Shown here: positions 1 to 7,444 of the stretch, piece by piece
How positions within the stretch are numbered: position 1 is the first letter of the stretch
Layout: every line of letters starts with the position of its first letter
From: Cupriavidus sp. MP-37
GTDB taxonomy: Bacteria > Pseudomonadota > Gammaproteobacteria > Burkholderiales > Burkholderiaceae
DNA length: 64,000 nucleotides
NCBI RefSeq assembly: GCF_020618415.1
Contig: NZ_CP085345.1
Span: 372,001-436,000 of the forward strand
Direction: 5' to 3'
Notes under the pieces: generated by a model
Seen by the model: only the letters and a program-made list of their open reading frames with translations
Databases searched by the model: none
What the model was told of the DNA's origin: nothing
Translations under genes and position numbers: made by a program

Positions 1-267
1 ATGGCACAAGGCCTGAACGATCGCGGCATCGCCGCTGACCGCTACGGCTACGCCCTGCACAACGGCAAGCGCGATCCGTTCACCGACGGTGCGCGCGTCA
101 ACGACCAGCGCGACCCCTTCACCGATGGCGCGCGCGTCAACGACAAGCGTGACCCGTTCACCGACGGTGCCAACCGCGCCGCCGGCCTAGACGTCGCCGG
201 CCTGGACCGCAGCGGTGTCTCCGCGGCGCCGGCCCATCGCGGCGCACGCGCGGCCGCCGCGGCCTGA
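1..267 (+). CDS. FTDGA-repeat protein, probably 5'-truncated by the window edge
   Basis: An open frame of 88 codons runs from base 1 to a stop at 267. Its centre has three copies of RDPFTDGA, the first two followed by RVND plus one residue (residues 24-57), and the tail is rich in Ala and Arg. No signal peptide is visible. The related secreted protein at 36676-37047 does have one, so the true N-terminus probably lies left of the window and the ATG at base 1 may be internal. No enzymatic motif is seen and the function is unknown. Repeats of this kind (acidic turn, aromatic residue, Gly-Ala) suggest a small low-complexity envelope or periplasmic protein. Confidence 0.55.
   Translation: MAQGLNDRGIAADRYGYALHNGKRDPFTDGARVNDQRDPFTDGARVNDKRDPFTDGANRAAGLDVAGLDRSGVSAAPAHRGARAAAAA
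70..171 (+). repeat. In-frame 39-bp tandem repeat (2.6 copies)
   Basis: Units start at 70, 109 and 148. The first two encode RDPFTDGARVND plus one residue; the third stops after RDPFTDGA. Third-codon-position differences between copies show that selection acts on the peptide and not on the DNA, so this is not a CRISPR-like array. Confidence 0.8.
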
Positions 268-391
268 TCTGGCGGTGACCCCACACCGCGTGCTACAGCT
301 ATGCGCGCTCCGGTGCTAGATTGAGAAGGCGTGCCGCCGCCCGGCGTCGGCGCGCCTGACAAGCCACCCCACCAGACGCGAGGAGCCGCGC

Positions 392-727
392 ATGTCCCTT
401 CCCCATCTTGCTTCCGGACAGATCGCCAGCGTGCTGCCCCTGGGCGTGCGGCTGGACCAGACCGCCACCCAGGCCCTGTTCAAGGAAGGCCCGCTCGAAG
501 TGATGCGGCTGGTGCTGAAGGCCGGCAAGCATGTGCCCCCTCACGCGGTGGACGGGCCGATGACCGTGCAATGCCTGGAGGGCGAGGTCCGCGTGCGCGT
601 GGATGGCAGTGAACGCCATCTGCACCAGGGCGACCTGCTTTACCTGGGGCCTTGCGTGCGCTACGACGTGACGGCGGTGTCGGATGCCTCGGTGCTGGTG
701 ACGATGGTGTTGCCGGCCAGCCTCTGA
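392..727 (+). CDS. Small cupin-domain protein
   Basis: A 111-residue single-domain cupin. The fold is suggested by the HVPPHAVDGPMTVQCLEGEV segment (residues 50-69), which resembles cupin motif 1 with the usual PG turn altered, and by HLHQGDLLYLGPCVRYDV (residues 75-92), motif 2. Only some of the usual His/Glu metal ligands are present, so a catalytic metal is uncertain. A Shine-Dalgarno-like GAGGAG lies just ahead of the ATG. The gene is convergent with the LysR gene, with only 7 bases between stop codons. Its role is unknown; small cupins of this type often bind sugars or act as stress-related metal proteins. Confidence 0.75.
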   Translation: MSLPHLASGQIASVLPLGVRLDQTATQALFKEGPLEVMRLVLKAGKHVPPHAVDGPMTVQCLEGEVRVRVDGSERHLHQGDLLYLGPCVRYDVTAVSDASVLVTMVLPASL

Positions 728-734
728 GCCTTCC

Positions 735-1619
735 CTAAGCCTCGGCAGGCTGCCAGCGCGCGCTCGCAGCCACGAAGGCGTCGATCACCGCCGCCACCGG
801 CGCGCGGCGCAGTGCCGATTCACGCACCAGCACGCCCACCTCGCGATAGAGCGGCCCGCCCGGCAGCGGCACCTGCACCACGCCGGAGGTCTCGCGCAGC
901 GGCACCAGTTCGGCCGGAATGATGGCGCAGCCCAGGCCCGCCGACACCATCTGCAGGATCACCGCGGGCTCGTCCAGCTCCATCCCTTCCCGCACCCAGA
1001 GCCGTTGCCGCTTCAGGTAGCGGTCCACCAGCTGGCCGCCGGTGCTGTGGCGGTTGTAGCGGATAAACGGCAGCGCCTCGAGCAGCGCGCGCAGTTCCGC
1101 TGGCGCGCCCGCCGGCCCGATACCGACAAAGCGCTCGCGCACCAGCGGCACCCACTTCAAGTCGGGCGGCAAACCCAGGCGCGGCCGGATCAGCACGGCC
1201 ACGTCCAGCTCGCGCGCATCGACCTGCGTCAGCAACTGGGTCGACATGCCGGGCACCACGTTGACGTGCGAGTCCGGGAAGCGCTGGCGGAAATGCCGCA
1301 TCGCCCCGGCCAGCAAGGTGGCCTGGACCGTCGACACCGCCCCCAGCTCGACCGGCGCGGCATCGGCGTGCGGACCGGCGCGGTCCTTCATCGCGGCGTA
1401 CAGCTCGACCAAGCGTCGCGCCTCGGGCAGCAGCCGGTGCCCGGCTTCGCTGAGCGCGACCGACTTGCCGGTGCGCTCGAACAGGCGGCAGTCCAGCTCT
1501 TCTTCAAGGCGCCGGATCTGCGTGCTGACGGCCGACTGCGTCAGCGCCAGCCGCGCCGCCGCGGCGGAAAACGAGCCGGTTTCGGCAGCCGTCAGGAAGG
1601 TCTGGAAGTAGCGGATCAT
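735..1619 (-). CDS. LysR-family transcriptional regulator
   Basis: A 294-residue protein of normal LysR length. Residues 1-60 form the winged helix-turn-helix ([20 protein letters not shown], then [12 protein letters not shown]). The rest matches the periplasmic-binding-protein-like effector domain. It is divergent from the VOC gene at 1739, whose promoter region it probably controls together with its own. A T-N11-A element (TCGAAATTCTTGA, 1623-1635) sits directly upstream of the start codon and is a candidate autoregulatory site. The effector molecule cannot be inferred from sequence. Confidence 0.9.
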   Translation of the reverse strand: MIRYFQTFLTAAETGSFSAAAARLALTQSAVSTQIRRLEEELDCRLFERTGKSVALSEAGHRLLPEARRLVELYAAMKDRAGPHADAAPVELGAVSTVQATLLAGAMRHFRQRFPDSHVNVVPGMSTQLLTQVDARELDVAVLIRPRLGLPPDLKWVPLVRERFVGIGPAGAPAELRALLEALPFIRYNRHSTGGQLVDRYLKRQRLWVREGMELDEPAVILQMVSAGLGCAIIPAELVPLRETSGVVQVPLPGGPLYREVGVLVRESALRRAPVAAVIDAFVAASARWQPAEA

Positions 1620-1738
1620 CTATCGAAATTCTTGATGCTCAGGGCAAAAATGATTCGCTTCATATTACGGATCGTGCTGACTACAATCAACCCGCCAGCC
1701 GATCCCCGGCCAGAACCTTTCCTTCCATCAGAAAGCCC

Positions 1739-2170
1739 ATGAGCACGACTTCCTCGATCCCCTTGTTCCACCTGGCGTTTCCCGTGCGCGACCTCGCCGA
1801 GGCGCGGCGTTTCTATGGCGGGTTGCTGGGCTGCCCGGAAGGCCGCAGTTCCGAGGCGTGGGTGGATTTCAACTTCTATGGCCACCAGGTGGTGGCGCAC
1901 CTGGCACCCGAGGAATGCGGCCACCGCGCCACCAGCGCCGTCGATGGCGACGATGTGCCGGTGCGCCATTTCGGCGCGATCCTGCCGATGGACCAGTGGG
2001 AGGCGCTGGCCGACCGCCTGCGCGCGGCCGGCACGCAGTTCGTGATCGAGCCGCACGTGCGCTTCAAGGGCCAGGTCGGCGAGCAGGCCACCATGTTCTT
2101 CCTGGACCCGTCCGGCAACGCGCTGGAGTTCAAGGCCTTCGGCGACCTGAGCCAGGTGTTCGCCAAGTAG
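1739..2170 (+). CDS. VOC superfamily (glyoxalase/dioxygenase-like) protein
   Basis: 143 residues in one VOC module pair: [20 protein letters not shown] at the N-terminus and [15 protein letters not shown] near the C-terminus. These supply the usual His and Glu metal ligands; the His in HQVVAHL may contribute as well. The short length matches small VOC enzymes, not ring-cleavage dioxygenases. It is divergent from the LysR gene and likely its target. The substrate is unknown. Glyoxalase, fosfomycin/bleomycin-type resistance and dioxygenase functions cannot be separated here. Confidence 0.8.
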   Translation: MSTTSSIPLFHLAFPVRDLAEARRFYGGLLGCPEGRSSEAWVDFNFYGHQVVAHLAPEECGHRATSAVDGDDVPVRHFGAILPMDQWEALADRLRAAGTQFVIEPHVRFKGQVGEQATMFFLDPSGNALEFKAFGDLSQVFAK

Positions 2171-2193
2171 GCCGGCGCCGGCGCGCGCGGCGC

Positions 2194-2517
2194 TCAGGCA
2201 ATGCGGCGCATCGCCTCGCGGATCGGCTCGGCCTCGGTCGGGCGCACCAGCCTGGCCACTTCCTGGCCATCGCGCAGGAATACCAGCGTCGGCCACAGCT
2301 TGATGCGGAAGGACCGGCCCAGCGGCCGTCCGCTGCCGTCTTCGATCTTCAGGTGGCGCAAGTCCGGATGCACGGCAAAGGCTTCGGCCAGCGCCGGCTG
2401 CGCCCGCTGGCAGTAGCCGCACCAGGGCGCGCCGAACTCCAGCACGGTGGCGCCGGACAGCGTATCCACTTCCGTGCGGGTCGGCTCGGTGGCTGCGTAG
2501 TGTTGGGTCATCGGCAT
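2194..2517 (-). CDS. Thioredoxin-fold protein with WCGYC active site
   Basis: A 107-residue thioredoxin-like protein. The redox motif WCGYC lies in LEFGAPWCGYCQRAQPALAE and the cis-proline in LWPTLVFLRDGQEVARL. No signal peptide is visible, so it should act in the cytoplasm. The active-site dipeptide GY differs from the GP of classical thioredoxin, suggesting a specialised disulfide reductase. It is convergent with the VOC gene. Confidence 0.85.
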   Translation of the reverse strand: MPMTQHYAATEPTRTEVDTLSGATVLEFGAPWCGYCQRAQPALAEAFAVHPDLRHLKIEDGSGRPLGRSFRIKLWPTLVFLRDGQEVARLVRPTEAEPIREAMRRIA

Positions 2518-2604
2518 GGTGTTTCCTTTGGTGTTTCCCTTTCATAGGGAGAGCGCGTGACGGTAAGCCTGCCAGATTCGTTCCAGGCGGGCAGCGCGGC
2601 GCGG

Positions 2605-2637
2605 ACATGAGGCGAACGTGAGGCCGACGTGAGGCGG
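2605..2637. repeat. Three 11-bp tandem repeats (ACGTGAGGCSR-like)
   Basis: Three near-identical 11-mers, ACATGAGGCGA, ACGTGAGGCCG and ACGTGAGGCGG, lie in the intergenic region between the thioredoxin-like gene and the helicase. The helical-turn spacing could suit protein binding. No further evidence is available. Confidence 0.5.
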
Positions 2638-2682
2638 GCCACGGCAGCAGCATGCCGCATCCGCGCCGCCACCGTGTAATTT

Positions 2683-5001
2683 CTACGCCGCCGGCGCGAT
2701 TTCCCACCATGACGGCAGCAAGCCGCGCACCTCTGCCGTGGCAAAGCGGTCGTCGATCAGATACAGCACGCCCTGGTCCTGCTGCGTGCGAATCACCCGG
2801 CCGGCCGCCTGCACCACCTTGCGCAGCCCGGGATACAGGTAGGCATAGGCGTAGCCCCGCCCGAACGCCTGCTCCATGCGCCCGCGAAACTGCTCGTTGA
2901 CGGCATTGAACTGCGGCAGTCCCAGCGTCGCGACGAAGGCGCCGATCAGGCGCTCGCCCGGCAGGTCGACACCCTCGGCAAAGGCGCCGCCGAGCACCGC
3001 AAAGCCGATCCCCGCGCCGCCCTCGGCAAAGGTGTCCAGGAACGCCGCCTGCGCGGCTTCGTCCATGCCGCGTGCCTGGACCCAATGCGGGATGTCAGGG
3101 TGCGATTCGGCAAAGCGGGCGACGGCTTGCTGCAGGTATTCGTGGCTGCTGAAGAATGCCAGGTAGTTGCCGCGGCGCGCGCGGAACTGGTCCGCCATCA
3201 GCGCCACGATGGCCGGCAGCGACTGCTCGCGCCGCGCATAGCGGGTGGAGATGCGCGCGGCAATCCGCACCGACAGCTGCGCGGCGCTGAACGGCGATGG
3301 CACTTGCACGCGCGCGCAATCGGCCGGCAAGCCGAGCGTGTCCAGGTAATAGTCCGCGGGATCGAGGGTCGCGGAAAACAGCGTGACCGAATGCGCGGCG
3401 GCGAGCCGCGGGCGCAGGAACGGGGCCGGGATGACATTGCGCAGGCACAGCCGGGCCTGGTGGCCGCGGCGGCTGCGTGGCGCGCGCTGGATATCGAACA
3501 GCGAATGCGCATCGAGCTGTTCGGCCAGGCGGGCGAAATGCAGCGCGTCGAAGTAGAAGCGCTGCAGCGCCGGATCCTGCGCGCCCGGATGCTCGGTCAT
3601 GTAGGCCAGTGCCGCCGCACAGCTTTCGTCCAGCGTACGGCGAAAGGCCGCGGGCACTTCTGGAAGGACCTCATAGGCATCGTCCCCCTGGCGCGCGAGC
3701 GCGCTCCACTGGCGCGCGAGCCGGGCCTGCGGCCTGGCTACCGGCGCCGGCGCGCTGCGGCGCAACGCGCGCAGCGCGTGCGGATCCAGCTCCGCCGTGT
3801 ACATCGCGCGGCCGCGATCGACCAGGTTGTGGGCCTCGTCCACAAGCACGCTGGCGCGCCAGCCATTGGCCACGGTCAGCGCATACAGCATCGCGCTGCG
3901 GTCGAAATAGTAGTTGTAGTCGGCCACCACCACGTCGCTCCAGCGCACCAGCTCCTGTGCCAGGTAGTAAGGGCAGATGGCATGATGCCGCGCCAGTTCG
4001 CGCACCGCGGCGCGGTCGCGCACCGGCACGGCGCGCGCCGCTTCGCGCGCGGCCGGCAGGCGGTCATAGAAACCGCGCGCCAGCGGACACGATTCGCCAT
4101 GGCAGGCCAGCTCCGGATGCTCGCAGGCCTTGTCCCGGGCAGTCAGTTCCAGCACGCGCAGCGGCTGCGCGCCATGGCCGCGCAACGCTTCGGCGGCGTG
4201 CAGCGCGACCCCGCGCCCGGTGGAACGGGCCGACAGGAAGAACACCTTGTCGAGCCGCTGGCCCGGCATGGCCTTGAGCACGGGAAACAGCGTCCCGACC
4301 GATTTGCCGATACCGGTGGGCGCCTGCGCCAGCAGGTGGCGGCCGGCGCGATTGGCGTTGTAGACCGCCTGCGCCAGCTCGCGCTGGCCCGGGCGGAAGC
4401 CCTGGTGCGGAAACGTCAGTTGCGCCAGCGCGGCATCGCGCGCGTGCCGGTGCGCCAGTTCGGCCTGGGCCCAGTGCAGGAAGCGCTCGCAGGACTGGAC
4501 AAAAAACGCCTCGAGTGCGGGCGCGTCGAAATGCGCCACCACCGGGTGCTCGCGCTGGCTGACGATGTCGAAATAAACCACCGCGATCTCCAGCCCGGGC
4601 AGCCCCAGCTTGCGGCACAGCAGGCAGCCGTAGATCCTGGCTTGCGCCCAGTGCAGGTGGCGGTGGTTGTCCGGTACGGCGGCATCGCCGCGGACCGTCT
4701 TGATTTCTTCAAGCCGGTTGGCAGCCGGATCGTAGCCGTCGGCACGGCCACGCACATGGAGCGGACCGAAATCCGCGCACAGCGCGACTTCCGCCTGGTA
4801 GCCGGCGCCGCGACGGCCGGTCACCACGCCATGCCCCGCCACACCCTCCTGCGCCGACGGCGTCGGCACGAAGCGCAAGTCCAGGTCACCCGCCTTGGCG
4901 GTGAACTCGCACAGCGCCCGGACGGCGACGACGTACGCGGGCTGCGCTGGCGCAGGGGCCGATGCGGGCGTGACGGAAGGGGGCGCGATGGCGGCGGACA
5001 C
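2683..5001 (-). CDS. PD-(D/E)XK nuclease-helicase fusion, DinG/XPD (Rad3) superfamily 2
   Basis: About 772 residues from a GTG start at 5001. I prefer this start because the longer frame (to 5073) would place a perfect LexA box inside the coding region. Residues 80-145 carry a RecB-like nuclease core (GRADGYD, then LEEIKTVRG and HWAQARIYG). Walker A APTGIGKS is at 227-234, followed by four cysteines typical of the XPD/DinG iron-sulfur domain (KACEHPELACHGESC and AICPYY) and the DEAH box LVDEAHNL. The C-terminal RecA-like domain has GAFAEGVDLPG and an arginine-finger-type AAGRVIRTQQD. Family knowledge suggests a 5'-3' DNA helicase that clears R-loops or damaged replication intermediates, with an added nuclease. 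It stands alone. Confidence 0.88.
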   Translation of the reverse strand: MSAAIAPPSVTPASAPAPAQPAYVVAVRALCEFTAKAGDLDLRFVPTPSAQEGVAGHGVVTGRRGAGYQAEVALCADFGPLHVRGRADGYDPAANRLEEIKTVRGDAAVPDNHRHLHWAQARIYGCLLCRKLGLPGLEIAVVYFDIVSQREHPVVAHFDAPALEAFFVQSCERFLHWAQAELAHRHARDAALAQLTFPHQGFRPGQRELAQAVYNANRAGRHLLAQAPTGIGKSVGTLFPVLKAMPGQRLDKVFFLSARSTGRGVALHAAEALRGHGAQPLRVLELTARDKACEHPELACHGESCPLARGFYDRLPAAREAARAVPVRDRAAVRELARHHAICPYYLAQELVRWSDVVVADYNYYFDRSAMLYALTVANGWRASVLVDEAHNLVDRGRAMYTAELDPHALRALRRSAPAPVARPQARLARQWSALARQGDDAYEVLPEVPAAFRRTLDESCAAALAYMTEHPGAQDPALQRFYFDALHFARLAEQLDAHSLFDIQRAPRSRRGHQARLCLRNVIPAPFLRPRLAAAHSVTLFSATLDPADYYLDTLGLPADCARVQVPSPFSAAQLSVRIAARISTRYARREQSLPAIVALMADQFRARRGNYLAFFSSHEYLQQAVARFAESHPDIPHWVQARGMDEAAQAAFLDTFAEGGAGIGFAVLGGAFAEGVDLPGERLIGAFVATLGLPQFNAVNEQFRGRMEQAFGRGYAYAYLYPGLRKVVQAAGRVIRTQQDQGVLYLIDDRFATAEVRGLLPSWWEIAPAA

Positions 5002-5022
5002 AGACGATGGGCACAACGGAAA

Positions 5023-5038
5023 CTGTACAAATATACAG
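5023..5038 (-). promoter_or_regulatory. LexA (SOS) box upstream of the helicase gene
   Basis: CTGTACAAATATACAG is an exact match to the CTGT-N8-ACAG operator used by LexA in gamma- and betaproteobacteria. It ends 21 bases upstream of the GTG start at 5001, a normal place for repression of transcription. Confidence 0.8.
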
Positions 5039-5111
5039 TAGCGACGTGGCCCGGAAACGCCCTTAGGGCCCAACGGGCATAAAGAAAGAGGAAATCGCTA
5101 TTTCCATGTGA

Positions 5112-5278
5112 CCCGCGCGCCGCACCCGCGACCTGCCCTCGCTGCGGCTGGTCGAGTATGGCGGCGCGTCGATGGCGCCGCACCTGATCCGCGAATGGGA
5201 TCGCAAGGCGATGCGCTGCCCAAGACCACCAGCGGCAAGATCCAGAAACACCTGCTGCGCGCGGGCCGCGCGGCCTGA
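5112..5278 (+). pseudogene. Fossil of an AMP-forming acyl-CoA synthetase (two motifs fused by a deletion)
   Basis: Bases 5112-5198 read after an in-frame stop as a peptide containing LRLVEYGGASMAPHLIREW, resembling the core motif before the adenylate-binding loop of ANL-family ligases (YGGA followed by a helix). Bases 5213-5278 read in another frame as LPKTTSGKIQKHLLRAGRAA then TGA, the canonical C-terminal PxTxxGKIxK motif with the catalytic lysine. In an intact enzyme these segments lie some 200-250 residues apart. The gene therefore lost its N-terminus and middle and is dead. It abuts the RES gene stop at 5286. Confidence 0.75.
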
Positions 5279-5285
5279 TCGTGAC

Positions 5286-5759
5286 TCAGGCCAGGCGGGC
5301 GTCGTACTGCCAGCGGCGAACCTTGGTATAGACCAGCCGCCGGGCATCCGCGTGCAAGGGATTGACTAGCACGTTGAACTCTTCGGGAACCACGATGGAA
5401 GGCACCAGCAGCAAGGCGCTGGTGCCCTCGCGGACCCAGTCCTCGCCGGTGTCGAGGCTGGTCTTGCCGGCGGGAATGGCATCCCAGCCGACCGGCGCGC
5501 TGGCCGCCGTCAGATGCCGTGCCGCGGCCCACAGGTCATCAGGGATATCGATTCGAACCAGGTAGCGGTTCAGCGGCAGCCCGGCCGAGCCCAGGTGAAC
5601 CAGCGTTTCCAGGCAAGCCAGCGCGATGCTGGACGCCGCATAGATCAGCGGCGTTCCCTGCCGGTTCCAGCGCCCTCCGGTGGCCCTGGCGCCGGCACCG
5701 CTGGCATCGTCCGCGGTGTAGGCGGGCGTGTCGGTGGCGATGCGCCAGGCCGGCTTCAA
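5286..5759 (-). CDS. RES-domain toxin (NAD+-degrading family)
   Basis: 157 residues from a TTG start that overlaps the antitoxin stop as TTGA. The longer frame reads back into the antitoxin and is not credible. The RES signature GGRWNRQGTPLIYAASSIAL, followed by ACLETLVHL, supplies the conserved Arg, Tyr and Glu. Members of this family are toxins of type II RES/Xre modules that deplete NAD+ by phosphorolysis or hydrolysis. The upstream overlapping Xre-type gene and shared operator support a genuine two-gene operon with translational coupling. Confidence 0.88.
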   Translation of the reverse strand: MKPAWRIATDTPAYTADDASGAGARATGGRWNRQGTPLIYAASSIALACLETLVHLGSAGLPLNRYLVRIDIPDDLWAAARHLTAASAPVGWDAIPAGKTSLDTGEDWVREGTSALLLVPSIVVPEEFNVLVNPLHADARRLVYTKVRRWQYDARLA

Positions 5760-6271
5760 GCGTAGGCCCCGCTCTGCATCCTGGCCACCAGGTCGGAGAC
5801 GATGCGCTGGCCCGCGACGGTATCCATCAGCTCGGCGGGACGTTGCCCACCCAGCGCCGGCGACGGCTGCTCCAGCCACTGCGCCACCCACTGTGGCGCA
5901 TTGAAGCCGCGCGGATCGCCCGAGCTTTCCACCAGCGCCTGCACCTGGCCCACCAGCCGCACCATGCCCAGCACGCGCTCGCTCTGCTCGCTCGACAGGT
6001 TCTGGTGCGCGCGCGCCTTGCGGTCAACGGTGGCACGCGGCAAGTCCAGCGTCTTGATCAGCTGCTCCTTGGACGTCCCCATGGATTCGGCCAGCCGGTT
6101 GAGGTCGGAAGCCGGCACGCCCTCACGGATGGCGTGGATCACCGACATGGCCCCTTCGGTCGACAGCGTGGCCTCATAGACCGCCAGATAGCTATTGAGG
6201 CTGAGCTCGCGAGCGGGCCGGCGTTCGGCTGCGAGTGGATAATGGCCTTTGGGCGTGAGCATGCGCGGCAT
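5756..6271 (-). CDS. Xre/MbcA/ParS-type antitoxin (DUF2384) of the RES module
   Basis: 171 residues from the ATG at 6271, which has GAGG at a proper distance; a TTG at 6286 is possible but lacks a ribosome site. Residues 40-95 form an HTH-like helical bundle (REGVPASDLNRLAESMGTSK). The C-terminal DUF2384 segment (ERVLGMVRLVGQVQALVESS, then GFNAPQWVAQWLEQPSPALGG) is the toxin-binding part. It neutralises the downstream RES toxin and should repress its own promoter through the palindrome just upstream. Confidence 0.88.
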   Translation of the reverse strand: MPRMLTPKGHYPLAAERRPARELSLNSYLAVYEATLSTEGAMSVIHAIREGVPASDLNRLAESMGTSKEQLIKTLDLPRATVDRKARAHQNLSSEQSERVLGMVRLVGQVQALVESSGDPRGFNAPQWVAQWLEQPSPALGGQRPAELMDTVAGQRIVSDLVARMQSGAYA

Positions 6272-6282
6272 GGCAGACCTCG

Positions 6283-6312
6283 TCAAATGAGCTTTCAGTT
6301 TAGCTCATTTGA
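6283..6312 (-). promoter_or_regulatory. Perfect palindromic operator of the RES/Xre operon
   Basis: TCAAATGAGC and its exact reverse complement GCTCATTTGA are separated by 10 bases. The element lies 12-41 bases upstream of the antitoxin ATG, where the promoter must be. One helical turn of spacing between arms fits a dimeric HTH repressor. It is the only AT-rich stretch near the operon start. Confidence 0.75.
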
Positions 6313-6366
6313 TTTACGCCCAGCATGAACTGCGCGGCGCTTTTTTGCTGGCAGGCACCGATTGGC

Positions 6367-7326
6367 TTACAGCCCACGGCCCCGCCGTCGGCCCTTGCCG
6401 ACGGACAGCGCAACGCGGGCCGGTCGGCTCCGCCGTGGCGGCGTCCCGGCAATCGCGGACTCGGCCGGTGCCGCGCCGGCCTGCTCCCGGTACTCCGCGA
6501 GCAGGCTTTCCCGCTGTCGCACCCGCTCTTCCAGCACCGCAATCGCCTGGCCCAGCCGGGTCATCTCGCTGCCCTGGCGCGACGCCGCCTCCGCGGCTCG
6601 CGCCAGGCGCTCGAGCGCCGCCTTGCGTTCGGCCTCGAGCAGCTTTTGCGATTCCCGGGCGGCCACGCGCGCCGCATCCAGCTCAAGCGCCATGCGGCGC
6701 TCGTTGGCGGCGGTGCGCTGCGTCAGCGTTTCGCGCTCCTGGTCCCATGCCGCCCGCCGGGTCTCGAAATCGTTCTGCATGGCCTGGCGCGCGGCCAGCG
6801 CTGACGCGTGTTCGGCGCGCAGCGCTTCGGCTTGCTGCTGCCACGCGGCCGCAGCCGTTTCGGCGCGCGCCGCGCGCTCCGCCGCCTCGTCGCGTGCGCG
6901 CGTCAGCTCCGCCATGGCCGCCTCCGCGCCATCGAGACGCGCCTGCATGACCTGGCGTTCCTGCGCCAGCGCTTCGCGCTCCTGCTGCAGCGCTGCGCTG
7001 GCTGTAGCCAACGCGGCTTCCCGCTGCGCCATCCCTGCCTCGGCCGAGGCCCTGGCGCTTTGCAGCGCCGCCTCCCACAGGTAGCGGGCGGCTTCGGTTA
7101 CTGGCTCGGGGCAGCCCGGCGCCGGCGCGAAGCCTTGCGGATCCTGGATCCGCCCGCCCAGCGCGGCAAACCACGCGTCCAGATGCGGGCTGACCGTATT
7201 GGGCGAGCCTCGCCCCAGATGCAGGCGGATACGTTCGATGGTCGGCCGCTGGCCGGCCTTGAGCAGGCTGTCGGCGGCTTGCCAGACGTCGTCGCGGGTG
7301 ATGCCTCGGCTGCGGAGCGGTTCCAT
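6367..7326 (-). CDS. KfrA-like DNA-binding coiled-coil protein
   Basis: 319 residues. The first ~100 match the KfrA N-terminal DNA-binding domain: ITRDDVWQAADSLLKAGQRP, TIERIRLHLGRGSPNTV and HLDAWFAALG. From about residue 105 to 290 the protein is a long Ala/Glu/Arg/Gln-rich coiled coil with heptad-like spacing, and it ends in a basic tail (KGRRRGRGL). KfrA proteins are plasmid-borne autorepressors and partition helpers; KfrA-like proteins also occur near integrases. This gene is divergent from the tyrosine recombinase at 7440, sharing a 113-base AT-rich control region. It may repress itself and the recombinase. Confidence 0.85.
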   Translation of the reverse strand: MEPLRSRGITRDDVWQAADSLLKAGQRPTIERIRLHLGRGSPNTVSPHLDAWFAALGGRIQDPQGFAPAPGCPEPVTEAARYLWEAALQSARASAEAGMAQREAALATASAALQQEREALAQERQVMQARLDGAEAAMAELTRARDEAAERAARAETAAAAWQQQAEALRAEHASALAARQAMQNDFETRRAAWDQERETLTQRTAANERRMALELDAARVAARESQKLLEAERKAALERLARAAEAASRQGSEMTRLGQAIAVLEERVRQRESLLAEYREQAGAAPAESAIAGTPPRRSRPARVALSVGKGRRRGRGL

Positions 7327-7408
7327 GATTGAGATCCGTCAATTTCCTGGAAAGTCACAAATAAGGTTCGATAATGGAGACTTATCGGTTGTTATCCCTT
7401 CTTTGCGT

Positions 7409-7444
7409 ATGATATATTACAACATACATCATATTTAATATGAT
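7409..7444. promoter_or_regulatory. Palindromic operator region between kfrA-like gene and integrase
   Basis: ATCATAT-TTA-ATATGAT (7428-7444) is a perfect palindrome that covers the recombinase start codon at 7440. A further TATGAT at 7409-7414 repeats its half-site. The surrounding 7340-7440 stretch is strikingly AT-rich against a high-GC background and should contain both divergent promoters. KfrA binding is an inference from gene order. Confidence 0.6.

Noticed and set aside
70..171. Regular short repeats resembling a CRISPR array
   Set aside because: The units are in frame, differ at synonymous positions and are contiguous without spacers, so they are protein repeats.
5002..5073. Extended N-terminus of the helicase
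   Set aside because: It would bury the LexA box in coding sequence and has no homologous residues; the GTG at 5001 is more likely.
3085..5082. A 665-codon plus-strand frame opposite the helicase
   Set aside because: The helicase motifs on the minus strand explain the region, and the alternative lacks domains and a ribosome site.
5760..5891. Extended N-terminus of the RES toxin
   Set aside because: This part reads through the antitoxin gene in another frame; the TTGA overlap gives the true start.
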